NCBI GenBank assembly: GCA_019802505.1
Contig: JAFMOC010000378.1
Coordinates: forward strand, 478,501 to 542,500
Length of the DNA stretch: 64,000 nt
From: Corydoras sp. C115
Lineage: Eukaryota > Chordata > Actinopteri > Siluriformes > Callichthyidae
Reading direction: 5' to 3'
In this document: positions 1 through 12,127 of the stretch, piece after piece
How the letters are laid out: every line of letters starts with the position of its first letter
Position numbering within the stretch: position 1 is the first letter of the stretch
The notes under the pieces: model-generated
The model's input: the letters and a program-made list of their open reading frames with translations, nothing else
What the model was told of the DNA's origin: nothing
Databases searched by the model: none
Position numbers and translations under genes: made by a program

Positions 1-8
1 CTTGGAAT

Positions 9-660
9 GTGAAGGGGCTGCAATCTCCACTAAAAAGTACAAAAGTATTCTCTCACCTTAAACATCTAAAGGCTGACATCACGTTTTTACAAGAAACCCA
101 CTTGTCCAAACCGGAACACACTAAGCTATGTAGGGGTTGGGTTGGCCAGGTTTTCCATTCCAATTATAATTCCAGATCGAGAGGGGTAGCCATTTTAATT
201 CATAAAAGATTACAGTTTAAGCCATCTCACATTCTAACGAACCAAAATGGTAGATTTATTGTTCTATCCGGGCTTCTTTTTCAAACCCCAGTTTTATTGG
301 TCAATGTATACACTCCAAATTGGGATGACGTAAACTTTGTTAACAAGCTTTTTTCTAGTCTTCAGGATTTGAACACGCATAGACTTATTTTTGGAGGTGA
401 TATAAATTGTGTGATTAATCCTGTATTGGATAGATCTGGAACTAAAGTCATTCCACAGTCTGGGATGACTTTGTCTGGCTTCATGGAGGAAAATGGATAT
501 GTCGATCCATGGAGATGCAGGAACCCCTTGGCCAAATCGTCTCATTTTTTTCCCACCCACACCGTTCCTTCTCACGCATAGATTATTTTTTCATAGACCA
601 ACTACTTTTGGACTCCGTTAAAATCATTGAGTACTTACCTATTATTATATCTGATCATGG
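9..660 (+). pseudogene. LINE ORF2 endonuclease domain, frameshifted
   Basis: AP-type endonuclease that would nick target DNA to prime reverse transcription. Visible motifs in order are FLQETHL with the catalytic Glu, GGDINCV, SRIDYFFI and SDHGP. The first two lie in one frame (9-581) and the last two in another (from 509), so a frameshift sits near 545-575. Confidence 0.85.
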
Positions 661-1082
661 GCCTATACAAATGGTCCTCGAACTCAAATCTTTTGAGAGA
701 GGAAGAATTCCTTGGCGTTTTAACCCTCAGCTCCTGTCGAGTGAAGAATTTTGTACTACAATTTCGAATACTATTGATTTTTTTCTATCTAACAATAGAT
801 CTGACTCAATTTATAATTCTACTCTATGGGAGGCTTTGAAGGCGGTTTTAAGAGGGGAGATTATAGCTTATTCGGCATTTGAGAAAAGATCCAGACTAAA
901 AAAGATGGAGGAACTATATTTATCAATTTCAACTTTAGATAAGCAAATGGCTTCAAATCCCTCCTCTGAACTTTATAAACGCCGTCTGGACCTGAATATA
1001 ATTTGCTGTCCACAAAAAAAGCAGAAACCCTTATTCGACAGTCTCGGGGGCTTTTGAATACGGAGATAAGAATAGCCGATTA

Positions 1083-2686
1083 TTGGCACACCAAATCCGT
1101 AGACAGGCTGCATCGAGACTGATTCACCAAATTAAGGATGATGCAGGTAATCTGGTCACCAATGCTAAAGCAATTAACAAAGTTTTTGAAACTTATTATT
1201 CCTCTCTATATACCTCTGAGGGCTCTAATAACACAAATAGAATGCGATCTTTTATTAATAAATTGGAGATCCCATCTATAGAGTTGACAAAAGCTGCCGA
1301 ACGTGACCTTCCAATCTCTCTGCAGGAAATAAATGAGGCCATCGGGTTGATGAGTTGTGGTAAATCTCCTGGTCCGGATGGCTATGGTATTGAATTTTAT
1401 AAAAAATTTTACGTCAAACTTGCCCCTTTGTTATTGGACATGTTTAATGAATCCCTTATAAGTGGTAGATTACCACCTACAATCTGCCAGGCCTCCATTA
1501 CACTTCTGTTAAAGAAAGACAAGGACCCCTCTTCATGTAGACCAATCAGCCTACTATGTTGCGAACACAAACTTTTTGCCAAAATATTAGCTAAACGTAT
1601 TGAAAAGGTTCTTCTTTCTATTATTTCTGAAGATCAAACGGGCTTTATTAAGGCACGACATTTGTTTTTTAATATTCGCAAACTCCTAAATGTTATTCTT
1701 ACTTCAGGTGCTTCGCAGGTTCCAGAAGTAGTTATTGCACTAGACACTGAAAAGGCTTTCAACAGGATCGAGTGGGACTACTTATTATTTGCCCTAAGTA
1801 AATTTGGCTTTGGTGAAAAAATATTGTCCTGAATTAAATTACTATATTCCCTACCACAGGCAAGTGTGTACACCAATTCGATCTGTTCCCCTTTCCCATA
1901 TTTCGGGGGACACGTCAGGGTTGCCCTTTGTCCCCACTGATCTTCGCTCTCGCATTGGAACCTTTATCAATTGCCCTTCGTTCCTCCACTTCTATTAAAG
2001 GTATTATACGTAATGGGATGGAGAACAGGGTCTCCCTTTATGCTGATTATCTGCTACTATATCTAAGGGACCCTCTAGAAACTATTCCTATAGCTGAATC
2101 CATATTAAAAGATTTCGGTTCATTTTCGGGATACAAATTAAATTTTCAAAAGAGTGAATGTTTTCCGGTTAATAATGCGGCCCAGAAGCTTAACCAAGGC
2201 ACTATCCCTTTTAAGATATCCCATGAGGGTTATAGATATTTGGGTATCAAACTTAAACGTAATATGTCCTCCATCAGACAGGCTAACTTCCCTTCTTTAA
2301 TTACCGAAATGAAGGTTGATTTCCAAAGATGGAATAGTCTTCCTCTTTCATTGGCCGGCAGAGTTCAATGTGTCAAAATGATCATTTTACCTAAATTCTT
2401 ATTTTTGTTTCAATGCCTCCCTATTTTTCTACCGAAAGTATTCTTTAAACGTATTAACAAGATTATCATAAACTTTATCTGGTCAGGCAAGGTTCCTCGG
2501 ATAGGAAGTGCTACTCTTCAGAAGCCTAGAAGGAATGGTGGTCTAGCACTCCCCAAACTTTTTCATTATTACTTAGCGGCAAATGTGCAAAAAGTTAACT
2601 TTTGGCTTCACTCCCCAGATACTGACTGGTGTAGATTGGAATCTGGATCTTGTAGAGGTACCTCTTTGTCTGCTCTAATTTATTGA
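1083..2686 (+). pseudogene. LINE ORF2 reverse transcriptase, frameshifted, active site altered
   Basis: RT fingers and palm: KSPGPDGYGIEFYKKF, CRPISLL, DQTGFIKARH, then motif A ALDTEKAFNRIEW, all in frame up to 1832. After a frameshift near 1850-1930 motif C reads LYADYLLLYL. The second Asp of the usual F/Y-ADD box is Tyr, so catalysis would be lost even without the frameshifts. The frame closes at TGA 2684-2686. Confidence 0.85.
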
Positions 2687-2738
2687 AGTCTTCCATTGTC
2701 CCCAAAACTACACTCGTCTAACTACACTCGTCACGGGG

Positions 2739-3743
2739 GTGGTATCAATCTTGAGGATTTGGGCCCAATTTAGAAAGCTAAATCAATTTCTGGACGCCTC
2801 TTCGTTGAGCCCTATATATCATAATCATTTGTTTAAACCCTCTCTGACCAACGCAACCTTTTTACTTTGGTCCAACATTGGGATTTCTAGCTTCCGAGAC
2901 TTATTTACTGAAAAGATATTTTCAAGCTTTCAAAATTTAAGAGTTAAATTTAATCTCCCATCGACTAATTTTTTCCGATATTTACAAGCTCGCCACTGGG
3001 CTCAATCTCTTTTCCCATCCTTCCCCAGTGAACCTGAAACTTCACCATGGGAGGAATTGTGCAGCTTAAAACCAGACACAAAAGGCTTGATAACTAAAAT
3101 ATATAAATGTATCTCTAATCTTAGCGGGATGACAGATTCTTCTCTCAAAGCAAAGTGGGATGCGGACTTGGATGAGGATTTGGATGAGGACTGGTGGTCT
3201 AGGGCTCTGGCAAAGTTCAACTCTACTGCATCTTGCGCTAGACTTGGCCTAATGCAACTGAAACTAGTTCACAGAGCTTACTACACGAAAGCCAGATTGG
3301 CAAACTCTGATGCCGCTTGCCCCCGTTGTAGTTTTGATCCTACGGACTAGGTTCATATGTTCTGGTCTTGCCACAAAATTCATAAATTTTGGTCAGATAT
3401 TTTCACCACTCTTTCAAGAGCATTTAAATATAGACTGGACCCAGACCCCCTATGGGCAATCTTCGGTGAGCCTAAAGGCCCACTAAGAGGTACAGCTAGT
3501 GTCCATAAGGCTATAGCTTTTTCTTTATTACTAGCCAGAAGAAGAATTCTCTTGAGCTGGAAATCTGCGGTCCCGCCTTCACACTCCCTGTGGCTAAAAG
3601 ATGTCATATTTTTTATTAGTCTGGAGAAAGTCAAGTTCAACCTGAGGCACTCAGCTAGCAAAATTGAGGAGTTGTGGCAACCATTTATTGAATACTTTAA
3701 ACAACTTAAAGGTCTGGATGTGACGGGGGTGGAGGGGGTTTGA
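2739..3743 (+). pseudogene. LINE ORF2 C-terminal region with Cys/His motif
   Basis: C-terminal part of ORF2. CPRC followed by HMFWSCHKIHKFW forms the Cys/His cluster usual at L1-type ORF2 ends; an in-frame TAG (3348-3350) lies inside it. Just upstream a 14-bp tandem duplication around 2707-2734 coincides with the preceding frame change. Confidence 0.8.
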
Positions 3744-3896
3744 GAGGTATGCATATTTCATTGGGGGATTGGGGGGAGAGAGTAATTTATTATTATTACT
3801 ATAATTTATTTATTTATTTTATTTTATTATTTATTTTATTTTGTTATTATTTTTTTATTATATATATATTTTTTATATACATATATATTTTTTTTT

Positions 3897-3977
<81 letters not shown>

Positions 3978-4144
3978 TTTTTAGATATGTTCTCTTTTGT
4001 TGTATATTTGGGGGTTCGTGCTAATATTCGGGGTAGAAATGGATGCTCGCTATAAATATTGTATTAACATGATGTTTTTGTATTGCACTTCTTGAATCAT
4101 CAATAAAAAAATGTGGGGGAAAAAAAAAAAAAAAAAAAAAAAAA

Positions 4145-4245
4145 GCGCTGATACGTGATAAACGCTTTTTTTTTTTCAAACCTCCATCGCGATCGACCTG
4201 ACACCCCTACGATCGACGTATTGAGCACCCCTGTGTTAGATAAAC
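4145..4245 (-). mobile_element. possible hAT-type terminal remnant
   Basis: Short stretch between the LINE poly(A) and zinc-finger gene 1 holding a GATCGACG core and ending, on the minus strand, with CAGGGGTG, as many vertebrate hAT transposons do. A similar end is seen near 46060. No transposase or partner terminus is visible. Confidence 0.35.
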
Positions 4246-4338
4246 AATTTTTGTGTATTGTGTAAATGTTAATTTACTAACCGAGTTGTGTTATTACTAT
4301 TATGATGAAAGATTTTCATAAAATTGTTCTCTAAACAG

Positions 4339-5930
4339 AAGCAGAACTCAGCAGGACCTTCTTGCACAGACATCCTCACAAAGACCGACAAACGGCCAAG
4401 AAGATAATTCAAAGACACTCAAGTTGTGGCGAAAACTTTACGAAAACGTGTAAAGTCCACCTCCAGAGTATGAACACCGAAGAACAGATCTCATCGTGCT
4501 CAAAATGTGAAAAGAGCTTCACGAATCGAAAAGGTTTTAAACACCACCAGTGCATTCACACTGGACAAAAACCACATCCCTGTTCCCATTGTGGGAGGCG
4601 ATTTAATCAGTTGGGCACTCTCAAACGCCACCAGCGCATTCACACCGGAGAGAAACCCTACTCTTGTACACAGTGTGGAAGGAGCTTCAATCATTCCAGT
4701 TCTCTCAAGAGTCACCAGCGCATTCACACCGGAGAGAAACCCTACTCCTGTTCACAATGCGGCAAAAGCTTCAATCAAGTGGACACGCTCAAACGGCACC
4801 AGCGGATTCACACGGACGACAACTCGTGTGTCTGTTCGCAGTGCGGGAAAGGCTTTACCAACCCGACTCACCTGGAGCACCACCAGCGCCTTCACATGCA
4901 AGTGAAGACGCATTCCTGTCCTCAGTGTGGGAAGAGTTTTTCCTCACCAAGCCGTCTGAAAGGTCACCAGCGCGTTCACACCGGCGAGAAGCCGTACTCC
5001 TGTTCGCAGTGCGGACGGAGATTTAATAAGCAGAGCAATCTGAGAATCCACCAGTGCATTCACACGGGAGAGAAACCCTACTCCTGCTCGCAGTGCGGCA
5101 AGACCTTCAACTACTCGAGTTCCCTCAAAAGTCACCAGCGCATTCACACGGGAGAGAAACCCTACTCCTGCTCGCACTGCGGAAAAAGCTTCAACCAAGT
5201 GGGCACTCTAAAGCGCCACCAGCTGATTCACACGGCAGGGAACTCGTATTTCTGTGCGCAGTGCGGAAAGGGCTTCTCCAACCAAAACGACCTCAAAAAC
5301 CACCAGTACATCCACACCGAGGACAAGCCGTTCAGCTGTTCAGAGTGCGGGAAGCGCTTCACCAAACAGAGCACGCTCAGCTCCCACCGGCTCGTTCACA
5401 CGGGAGAAAAGCCCTTCAGCTGCTCGCAGTGCGGCAAGAGTTTCACGCGACAGAGCACGCTGAAAAACCACCGGCGCATTCACACCGGAGAGAAACCATA
5501 CGCCTGCTCGCTCTGCGGGAAGAGCTTCACCAAATGGGACTATCTGAAACATCACCAGCGCATTCACACCGGAGAGAAACCCTACTTCTGCTCGCAGTGC
5601 GGGAAGAGCTTCACCCGGCAGAGTCACCTGAAATGCCACCAGAATATCCACACGGGGCAGAAGCCGTACTCCTGCTCGCAGTGCGGGAAGACCTTTAATA
5701 AGCAGAGCAATCTGAAGATCCACCAGCGCATCCACACGGGCGACAAACCCTACTCCTGTTCACATTGCGGCAAGAGCTTCAATTATTCCTGCACGCTCAA
5801 GAGCCACCAGCGCATTCACACCGGAGAGAAACCCTACTCCTGCTCGCAGTGTGGGAGGAGCTTCGCTCAGCAGAGCAGTCTGAATTATCACCAGCGCGTT
5901 CACACGGAACAGACGCCCAATCACCGCTGA
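4339..5930 (+). CDS. C2H2 zinc-finger protein gene 1, finger exon (17 fingers)
   Basis: Probable sequence-specific DNA-binding nuclear regulator. The exon begins after the acceptor TCTAAACAG at 4338. The frame is open from there with no ATG before the fingers, so the N-terminus must come from an upstream exon not seen here; the LINE fills the upstream DNA. A decayed finger (SSCGENFTKTCKVHLQ) is followed by 17 fingers of C-x2-C-x12-H-x3-H form joined by HTGEKPY-type linkers, all metal ligands present, ending TPNHR and TGA. Helix residues vary between fingers (QLGTLKR, HSSSLKS, KWDYLKH, RQSHLKC). The KWDYLKH and RQSHLKC fingers recur in gene 3, so the two are close paralogues. No KRAB or BTB domain is seen. 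Confidence 0.9.
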
Positions 5931-6036
5931 TCACAGGGTGGAAAGAGTTTCATAATCCCGCAGAACATTCAGGCAGAACCCTGCCCTCAAACCAGGAACG
6001 CCAACGGTGGAATTAAATGCATGCAATCCCCCCCAA
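5931..6036 (+). other. start of gene 1 3' UTR
   Basis: Sequence just after the stop still resembles the coding tail of gene 3, around a CAGAACATTCAGG stretch. Gene 1 therefore probably lost a longer C-terminus through an earlier stop. Confidence 0.5.
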
Positions 6037-6037
6037 G

Positions 6038-6246
6038 GGGTGGGTAGCTCAGTGGTGAGGATGTTGGGCTATCAAGGTTGGGGGTTCAAATCCCAGGTCC
6101 ACTGAAGTTACCAGTGTGGGTCCTTGAGCGAGACCCTTAACCCTCATTGCTCCAGGGATGTTGTGATGAACCCTGTGCTCACCTTGTAAGTCGCTTTGGA
6201 TAAAAGCGTCCAATAAATGACCAAATCTAAATCTAATATAATCTAA
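6038..6246 (+). mobile_element. SINE-B (tRNA head, L2-type tail)
   Basis: Head has A box TAGCTCAGTGG and B box GGTTCAAATCC; the body ends in GTCGCTTTGGATAAAAGCG and an AAATCTAAATCT tail. The tail matches the 3' end of the L2-like LINE at 22.2 kb. Confidence 0.85.
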
Positions 6247-6345
6247 TCACTGGATGACTCTGATTGGTGGAGTGTGTGTTACACATTGCCAAGTGACAGT
6301 TGTTCAAAGTTCAGAAACATTAAAGAGTAAGCACCAGCTAATATT

Positions 6346-6680
6346 CATCCATTATTTTCCGCTTTATCCTCTATTAGGGTCACGGGGCGGTTCCCCATGC
6401 CCATCCAGGGGAGAACGTTTCAGGCACTGGACAGATACACCCAGAACAGGACGGCAATCTATCATTGGACACACACTCACTCACACACACACTCTATATG
6501 GGGCAATTGGGAGAACTCAATTGACTTGATCCATGTTTTTGGACTGTGGGGGGAAACCGGAGAACCCAGAGGAAACCCACACGGAAACGGGGAGAACATG
6601 GACACTCCACCCAGATTGGGATTCGAACCGGGAATCCCTGGCACTGAGAGGAGAACATGCTAAACCACTAAGCCACCAGC
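6346..6680 (-). mobile_element. SINE-A, near full length
   Basis: Reference description for the family: about 340 bp; head GGCGGCACGGTGGC with A box TGGCTTAGTGG and B box GGTTCGAATCC; middle CCTCCCACAGTCCAAAAACA; end GAGGATAAAGCGG followed by an ATAATGAATGAA tail. This copy is an older C-tract-type member in minus orientation, with CA-repeat growth near 6475. Confidence 0.9.
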
Positions 6681-6775
6681 TGATGTGAAATTGTGAAATA
6701 CATAAATACACCATGAGTAAAGTTCCTAACTGGTTATCGATGGTTAGAAAAATTATATATTATATATTATTATGT

Positions 6776-7106
6776 GGGCGGCACAGTGGCTTAGTCGTCT
6801 TAGCGCTGGGGATTCCCGGTTCAAATTCCCATCTGGGTGGAGTTTCCATGTTCTCCCCGTGTCCGCGTGGGTTTCTTCCGGGTTCTCCGGTTTCCTCCCA
6901 CAGTCCAAAAACATGGATCAAGTCAATTGAGTTCTCCCAATTGCCCCATATGGAGTGTGTGTGTGAGTGAGTGTGTGTCCAGTGATAGATTGCCGTCCTG
7001 TTCTGGGTGTATCTGCCCAACTCCCGAAACGTTCTCCCCTGGATGGGCATGGGGAACCCCCCCGCGACCCTAATAGAGGATAAAGCGGAAGCTAATGAAT
7101 GAATTA
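6776..7106 (+). mobile_element. SINE-A, full length
   Basis: Opposite orientation to its neighbour 95 bp upstream. The head reads GCGGCACAGTGGC; the C tract before CGCGACCC is seven long. Confidence 0.9.
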
Positions 7107-7458
7107 AATATTTAGCCACGCCCAAGGTCTTGTGAGATGTTATGTACATCATTTGTCATGTAGATGGTGGACACCAACCTAAGAAGTTGAACCCGATGAA
7201 ATGAAGCTGCCTCCGTGGCCCAAAGATAACTAAGCGACAAAAAAGTGGACAAACACATTGGAAAGAACCGTCCACTCACTCTATAATTTGTAGTTCTCAC
7301 TTCCTGCCGCAAGCAGCCCAAGCGAACTCATGGGGGAAGGGGAACACGGAACCTAAATACAAAACAATCCATCATGTGCACCAAAAATAAACCAATCACC
7401 CAACAGAGACAATGAGTACTCAAATGAGGGACAGGTGACATAGGCACTCGTAACACAT
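7107..7458. other. no gene seen; decayed repeat at right end
   Basis: No supported reading frame. From about 7335 the sequence (AAACCAATCACCCAAC, GAGGGACAGGTG) resembles 16540-16625, so both are probably pieces of one unidentified repeat. Confidence 0.4.
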
Positions 7459-7823
7459 ATAACGATCAGGTTTGAAAATTCTACAGTGGAGCTGGTTTTC
7501 TCCATGACTACTGACTTGTGATGTTCTCATTTGGAAGTCGCTTTGGATAAAATGTTAGGAAATCCGAAAATTTCCTCGATGAACCATTTTGAAGGCGTCA
7601 AAAAGCACGGTACAGATGGTTTCAGAGTTATTCGAATAGCCGTATGTTCGTCCAAGACGAGCCCAAGATCGCGATCCGACTCTGATCTCAGCCCCAAACC
7701 GGTCCCACCAAGACAGAGCCCCGAAGTCCAGTTGCGGACTCTATTTATTGAAAGAACCATCCCTCGTTCTGCGTATTCTGAAACGACTTGTCGATCAGCT
7801 AAATGACTAAATGTAATGTAACT
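7459..7823 (+). mobile_element. L2 LINE 3' tail interrupted by ~245 bp insert
   Basis: 7459-7551 matches the tail of the L2-like LINE at 22.1-22.2 kb as far as TTTGGATAAAA; the rest (AGCTAAATGACTAAATG) resumes at about 7797. The inserted DNA begins TGTTAGG and ends GATCA, which hints at an LTR, but no clear target duplication is visible and about six tail bases are missing. Confidence 0.55.
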
Positions 7824-8710
7824 GTGGATTATGGTGCGATACGAATGAAGACCGAGACGTTTCACCAACTGGAACAGGCTTTATTACAGACAGTAACCGT
7901 CCCGTAGCTGTTGTCCCATGGCTTTGTCTCCCCGCGGCCCGTGATGTTCCAGCTCATAAAGGCTGCCCACATTCGCCGACCATCACAGAGTGCCTTTCCA
8001 ACAATACTGGAATGTAAATAAGTTACCGAGAGGTGTTCCTAAGACTTCCAGAATTCCCAAGACAGCCAGAATTCCCAATTTTGATGCCTGTCCTTCGCCG
8101 CTCTTTGTGTCTATGTTGTTGTTGAGAACAGTCTCCCCCACGTTCACTGCAGATTCGTCCTCATCATCTGTTTAAAAAGATATCTTCAGAATCTGAGAAA
8201 TCAGCAGTAGAAAATTCAAAGTCCTAGTCAGTCATCGCTGGCGTTTGATTGGTTGCCATATTCATCGTTTTACACCAGTAACGTCATGTATGTGGGATCC
8301 CTGGGATTTCCGTAGCGACCTCAGACGTCTTCGTCGATTTTATAGTGAACTACAGTAAATGTTTTTTATGTTTTTGGTAAGCTCAATGTTTTTTAAATGT
8401 TTACATTTCAAAAGCCAAAATAATGTGAAATATTCGGGGAGGTCCATTAGGAGGTGCTTAGTCTTTAACCTTTACGCAAAAAAGTAGCTACAGTTAATTT
8501 AACAATAGGGCCGTTTACTCTGAAACTTCCATCAGTTTCTGGTGTTTAAAATCCTGCTGTGGAAATAAAAGTGGAATAATGTTTGCGAGTGTTATTTAGC
8601 TGTTTACAGTTACATTTGTGTTTCTATACTTCCTTTTGTCTGCAATTTTGAACAGTTATTGTTTTTCTATTGATTTGAACAGTGGCACACTTCAGTCTTC
8701 AGTAATCCTT
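7824..8710. other. no gene seen
   Basis: Moderate GC at first (7830-8000), then AT-rich. I find no splice-bounded frame, RNA gene or recognised repeat. Frames near 7990 and 8618 are short and look random. Confidence 0.5.
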
Positions 8711-9053
8711 TCATTCATTCATTATCTTCAGCTTTATCCTATATTAGGGTGGGGGGGGGTTCCCCATGCCCATCCAGGGGAGAACGTTTCGGGTGCTGGG
8801 CAGATACACCCAGGACAGGGGGGCAATCTATCGCTGGACACACGCTCACTCAAACAGGCACACTCTATATGGGGCAATTTGGAGAACTCAATTGACTTGA
8901 TCCATGTTTTTGGACTGTGGGAGGAAACCGGAGAACCCAGAGGAAACCCTCTGGGACACAGGAAGAACATGGAAACTCCACGCAGATTGAGATTTGAACT
9001 GGGAATCCCTAGGGCTGAGAGGAGAACATGCTAAAGCACTAAGCCACCGTGCC
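8711..9053 (-). mobile_element. SINE-A, full length
   Basis: Complete older-type copy with a GGGGGGGGGG tract at 8751; its head is slightly altered (CCACCGTGCCGTG). Confidence 0.9.
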
Positions 9054-9084
9054 GTGTTCAGGAGAACAGTGAAAATAAATTCGT

Positions 9085-9483
9085 TCCCTCAAAGAGGACA
9101 GGGTGCCAATCTACTGCTGAGCATGCATGCACACACTCTAAATAGGGGCAATTAAGAGCATTCAATTTACCTTGAACCCATGTTTTCGGACTCATTCATT
9201 CATTCATTCATTATCTCCCGCTTTATCCTCTATTAGGGTCGTGGGGGGGTTCTCAATGCCCATCCAGGGGAGAACGTTTCGGGCGCTGGACAGATACACC
9301 CTGGACAGGGGGGCAGTCTATCGCTGGGCATGTTTTTGGACTGTGAGAAGAAAATCAGAGAATCCGGAGGAAACCCACGCGGACACGGGGAGAACATGGA
9401 AACTCCACCCCGATTGGGATTCGAACCGGGAATCCCCAGCTCTGAGAGGAGAACATGCTAAACAATAAGCCACCGTGCCGCCC
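9085..9483 (-). mobile_element. two SINE-A copies, one old fragment and one deleted
   Basis: 9085-9190 is a diverged middle fragment. 9195-9483 is a younger copy whose tail meets it; about 60 bp is deleted where CTGGGCATG jumps to TTTTTGGACTG. Confidence 0.8.
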
Positions 9484-9540
9484 TTGCCCCCTTCAGTAAT
9501 CCTCCAACTTAATTAATCCACCTGTCATTAACTATTTTAT

Positions 9541-10028
9541 GGATGTGCGATAGAATTTTGGTATCGATCCGATACCAAGTAAATACAGGGCCAATATTGC
9601 GATATTCGATACCGATACCGATACTTTTTAATATTTAAGCTTCATTGATCCAAAAGACCTAGTATAGAATTTCCCCAAACATTGTAGGTGACAACAAAAT
9701 AATGTATCCCAATCAACATCTTAGTTTAGAAACAATGGAACAGTAATAAAACAAAGTTTGCTTTAACGTGAGGAAAATATATATTGTTGAGGTACAAAAG
9801 GAGAAACGACAATACAAATATAAAGTAAAAATACTCCCCTCACTAGACAGTTTTTTCTTTCTTTGTTTCTTTTTTTCAAATAGAATTGTTTTTAGACAAA
9901 ACAATAAAAAAGGAATTTTCACACACAAAAAACTTGAGTATCGATCTTTTTACGCAAGTATTGTTCAATACCAATACCAGCGTTGGTATCGATATTATCG
10001 ATATTTGTATCGATCCGCACAGCTCTAA
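9541..10028. mobile_element. hAT-like non-autonomous element (MITE)
   Basis: AT-rich, about 490 bp, framed by inverted copies of GGTATCGAT-rich sequence: GTGCGATAG and GGTATCGATCC on the left, GATATTTGTATCGATCCGCAC on the right (minus strand starts AGAGCTGTGCGGATCG). No transposase. The class is inferred from terminal style; the target duplication is not clear. Confidence 0.5.
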
Positions 10029-10320
10029 TATGCAGTATAAATCCAATAGACATTATGATGAACGTGTGATGAACGAGTGTGTTATAATACGCAGAATTCA
10101 ACCATGAGCTGCTGCAATGCGAGGGGCAGATCCAATCGGCAAACACATGTTTTTTAATGAATTCCGAATCCTGTGAAATCCTGTCTCCAGCCCTCCTTAT
10201 TATAATTATTACAACCACAGCAGCTGTTATATTTGTGTAGCCAAACATTAAAATCATCAACAATAACCTCATAACATTACAATATAATATAGAAAAATTA
10301 TTTACCACAAATCCTGAATA

Positions 10321-10665
10321 AGGCAGCACGTTGGTTTAGTGGTTTAGCACGTTCTCCTCTCAGCACTAGGGATTCCCGGTTCGAACCCCCATCTGGGTGG
10401 AGTTTCCACGTTCTCCCCGTGTCCACGTGGGTTTCCTCCGGGCTTTCCGGTTTCCTCCCACAGTCCAAAAACATGGATCAAGTCAATTGAGTTCTCCAAA
10501 TTGCCCCATATAGAGTGTGTCTGTGTGAGTGAGTGTGTGCTCAGTGATAGATTGCCCCCCTGTCCTGGGTGTATCTGCCCAGCGCCCGAAACGTTCTCCC
10601 CTGGATGGGCATGGGGAACCCCCCCCCCCCAATAGAGGATAAAGCGAGAGATAATGAATGAAAAT
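10321..10665 (+). mobile_element. SINE-A with 11-bp target duplication
   Basis: Full-length older-type copy between two AATCCTGAATA repeats, an intact insertion signature. Confidence 0.92.
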
Positions 10666-10687
10666 CCTGAATATTTGTACAAAATCT

Positions 10688-10990
10688 ATCCATCCATCTT
10701 CCGCTATATCCTCTACTAGGGTCGCGGTGGGGTTCCCCATGCCCATCCAGGGGAGAACGTTTCGGGCGCTTGGCAGATACACCCAGGACAGGACGCCAAT
10801 CCATCGCTGGACACACACTCACTCACACAAACACACTCTATATGGGGCAATTTGGTGAACTCAATTGACTTGATCCATGATTTTTGGACTGTGGGAGGAA
10901 ACCCACAGGGACACGGGGAGAACATGGAAACTCCAGGTATCCCTAGCGCTGAGACGAGAACATGCTAAACACTAAGCCACCGTGCCGCCC
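10688..10990 (-). mobile_element. SINE-A, internally deleted
   Basis: Carries the GGTGGGGTTCC form without a C tract. About 40 bp around the B-box side is missing (ACTCCAGGTATCCC). Confidence 0.85.
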
Positions 10991-12127
10991 TATATACTTA
11001 AAAAGCGTTTAATTCATTCCATTAAGAAGTCCCATTCTGTCGCCACGGAAGCGGATGCTGAAAGTCGAGTCTTAATTCTGTAATAAATTTTTATTGGCTG
11101 GAAAGTACTCTCCAATCCTCCAATCAGAGGGCGTGAATTTGCTGCAATAACCCAGGCCCGCATGTGGAGAACTCCAAATCTGATTAATTAATTGAAGCGA
11201 CAGGTCGATGTACACTTTTTTAATGCTACACGCCACAAAAAAATCTTTCTAAAGACATAGGCAGAAACATTTTAAGCCCGGCAACCAATGATGCTGAAAT
11301 GTGATTGGTTAAATACTTTAAAAAGGAAATACACCTCCGGAAGCAGCGCAACCGAGGGAAACACTACAAAGGAAGGTGGACAGAGCATTTGGAATTATTT
11401 AATAAGTATTCATTTACCATTTCCTGACGTAAATACTATAAATAGGGACATGACGTTAAAAAAAAAACATTTTTTTTATTACATCTTGACTGCTGCATCA
11501 CTCTGAGAGACTTTTCTGCCATTTTCAGTTATTTCTGCCTTTTATAGTCAGTGAAAGAACATTATTTTCTCAATTTGCCTAAAGAAAAAAGTTTTTAATT
11601 AATAACATACATCTCCTTAGGCCACACCCCCTTTCTCATTACATAGCTACACATCACCTGCTGTGCTTAAATCCATCAGGCATTCAAGTTCATCCCCCAG
11701 CTTGGGGTTCGAAAGTCTCTGTTTTTGTGCGTGTTTTATTTAGATGATGTATGATGTACTGAAACTGTGAGAAAAGTGAAATCACATAATAAATGCCATA
11801 AATTTCATCTTTTCTGTTGGTTTTTATTCTCTGTTATTTTTTTTAGACAGATCCACATGAGCTCAGATGTAATGATTTAGATGAAAGATGGATGTATGTC
11901 GTGTTAACACATTAAAATTGCATAAGGTTTTTTTTTTTTGTTTGTTTGTTGTTGTTTTTTTTATGAAAAGTTGCATTATATTTAATCCAATGAATTTTAT
12001 TCATATAAATGCACAAAGGTAAAAGTTTATAGACGTATTTACTTTGTTACTTCATTATACTGATTAATGGAAAATAAAGTAGCACAGTGTATGAAAAGCA
12101 AATAACAAAAAGAAGTCAGACTACAGA
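10991..12127. other. no coding gene seen; AT-rich
   Basis: About 1.1 kb without a convincing frame. It contains the conserved block at 11738-11800 listed separately, and a T-rich stretch at 11930-11960. Confidence 0.5.
11738..11800 (+). terminator. candidate poly(A) region of zinc-finger gene 1
   Basis: TTTAGATGATGTATGATGT, CTGAAAC and GTGAGA followed by AATAAA near 11790. The same block follows gene 2 (45074-45130) and, more diverged, gene 3 (54355-54410). Assignment to gene 1 nearly 6 kb beyond its stop is inference. Confidence 0.4.

Larger units (their letters stand above)
1..4144 (+). mobile_element. L1/Tx1-like LINE, 3' part, decayed
   Basis: Non-LTR retrotransposon cut by the window edge inside its endonuclease domain. 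In order it shows an AP-endonuclease, a reverse transcriptase, a Cys/His-rich C-terminus, an AT-rich 3' UTR with a long (TA)n run at 3901-3960, an AATAAA near 4101 and a poly(A) tail at about 4120-4144. The reading frame changes near 550, 1060, 1850 and 2700, and there is an in-frame TAG at 3348-3350, so no ORF2 protein can be made. Domain order and the motif-A wording LDTEKAF place it near L1/Tx1; the exact clade is inference. It abuts zinc-finger gene 1. Confidence 0.88.

Noticed and set aside
4362..4364. Start codon for zinc-finger gene 1 at 4362
   Set aside because: The codon is TTG and lies inside an exon whose frame enters from a splice acceptor at 4338; the true start must be in an upstream exon.
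7531..7868. Frames of 91 and 113 codons on both strands
   Set aside because: They cover the insert in an L2 tail and are not supported by domain, splice or codon evidence.
9713..10329. Overlapping short frames on both strands
   Set aside because: They lie in the AT-rich hAT-like MITE and its flank; low-complexity translations.
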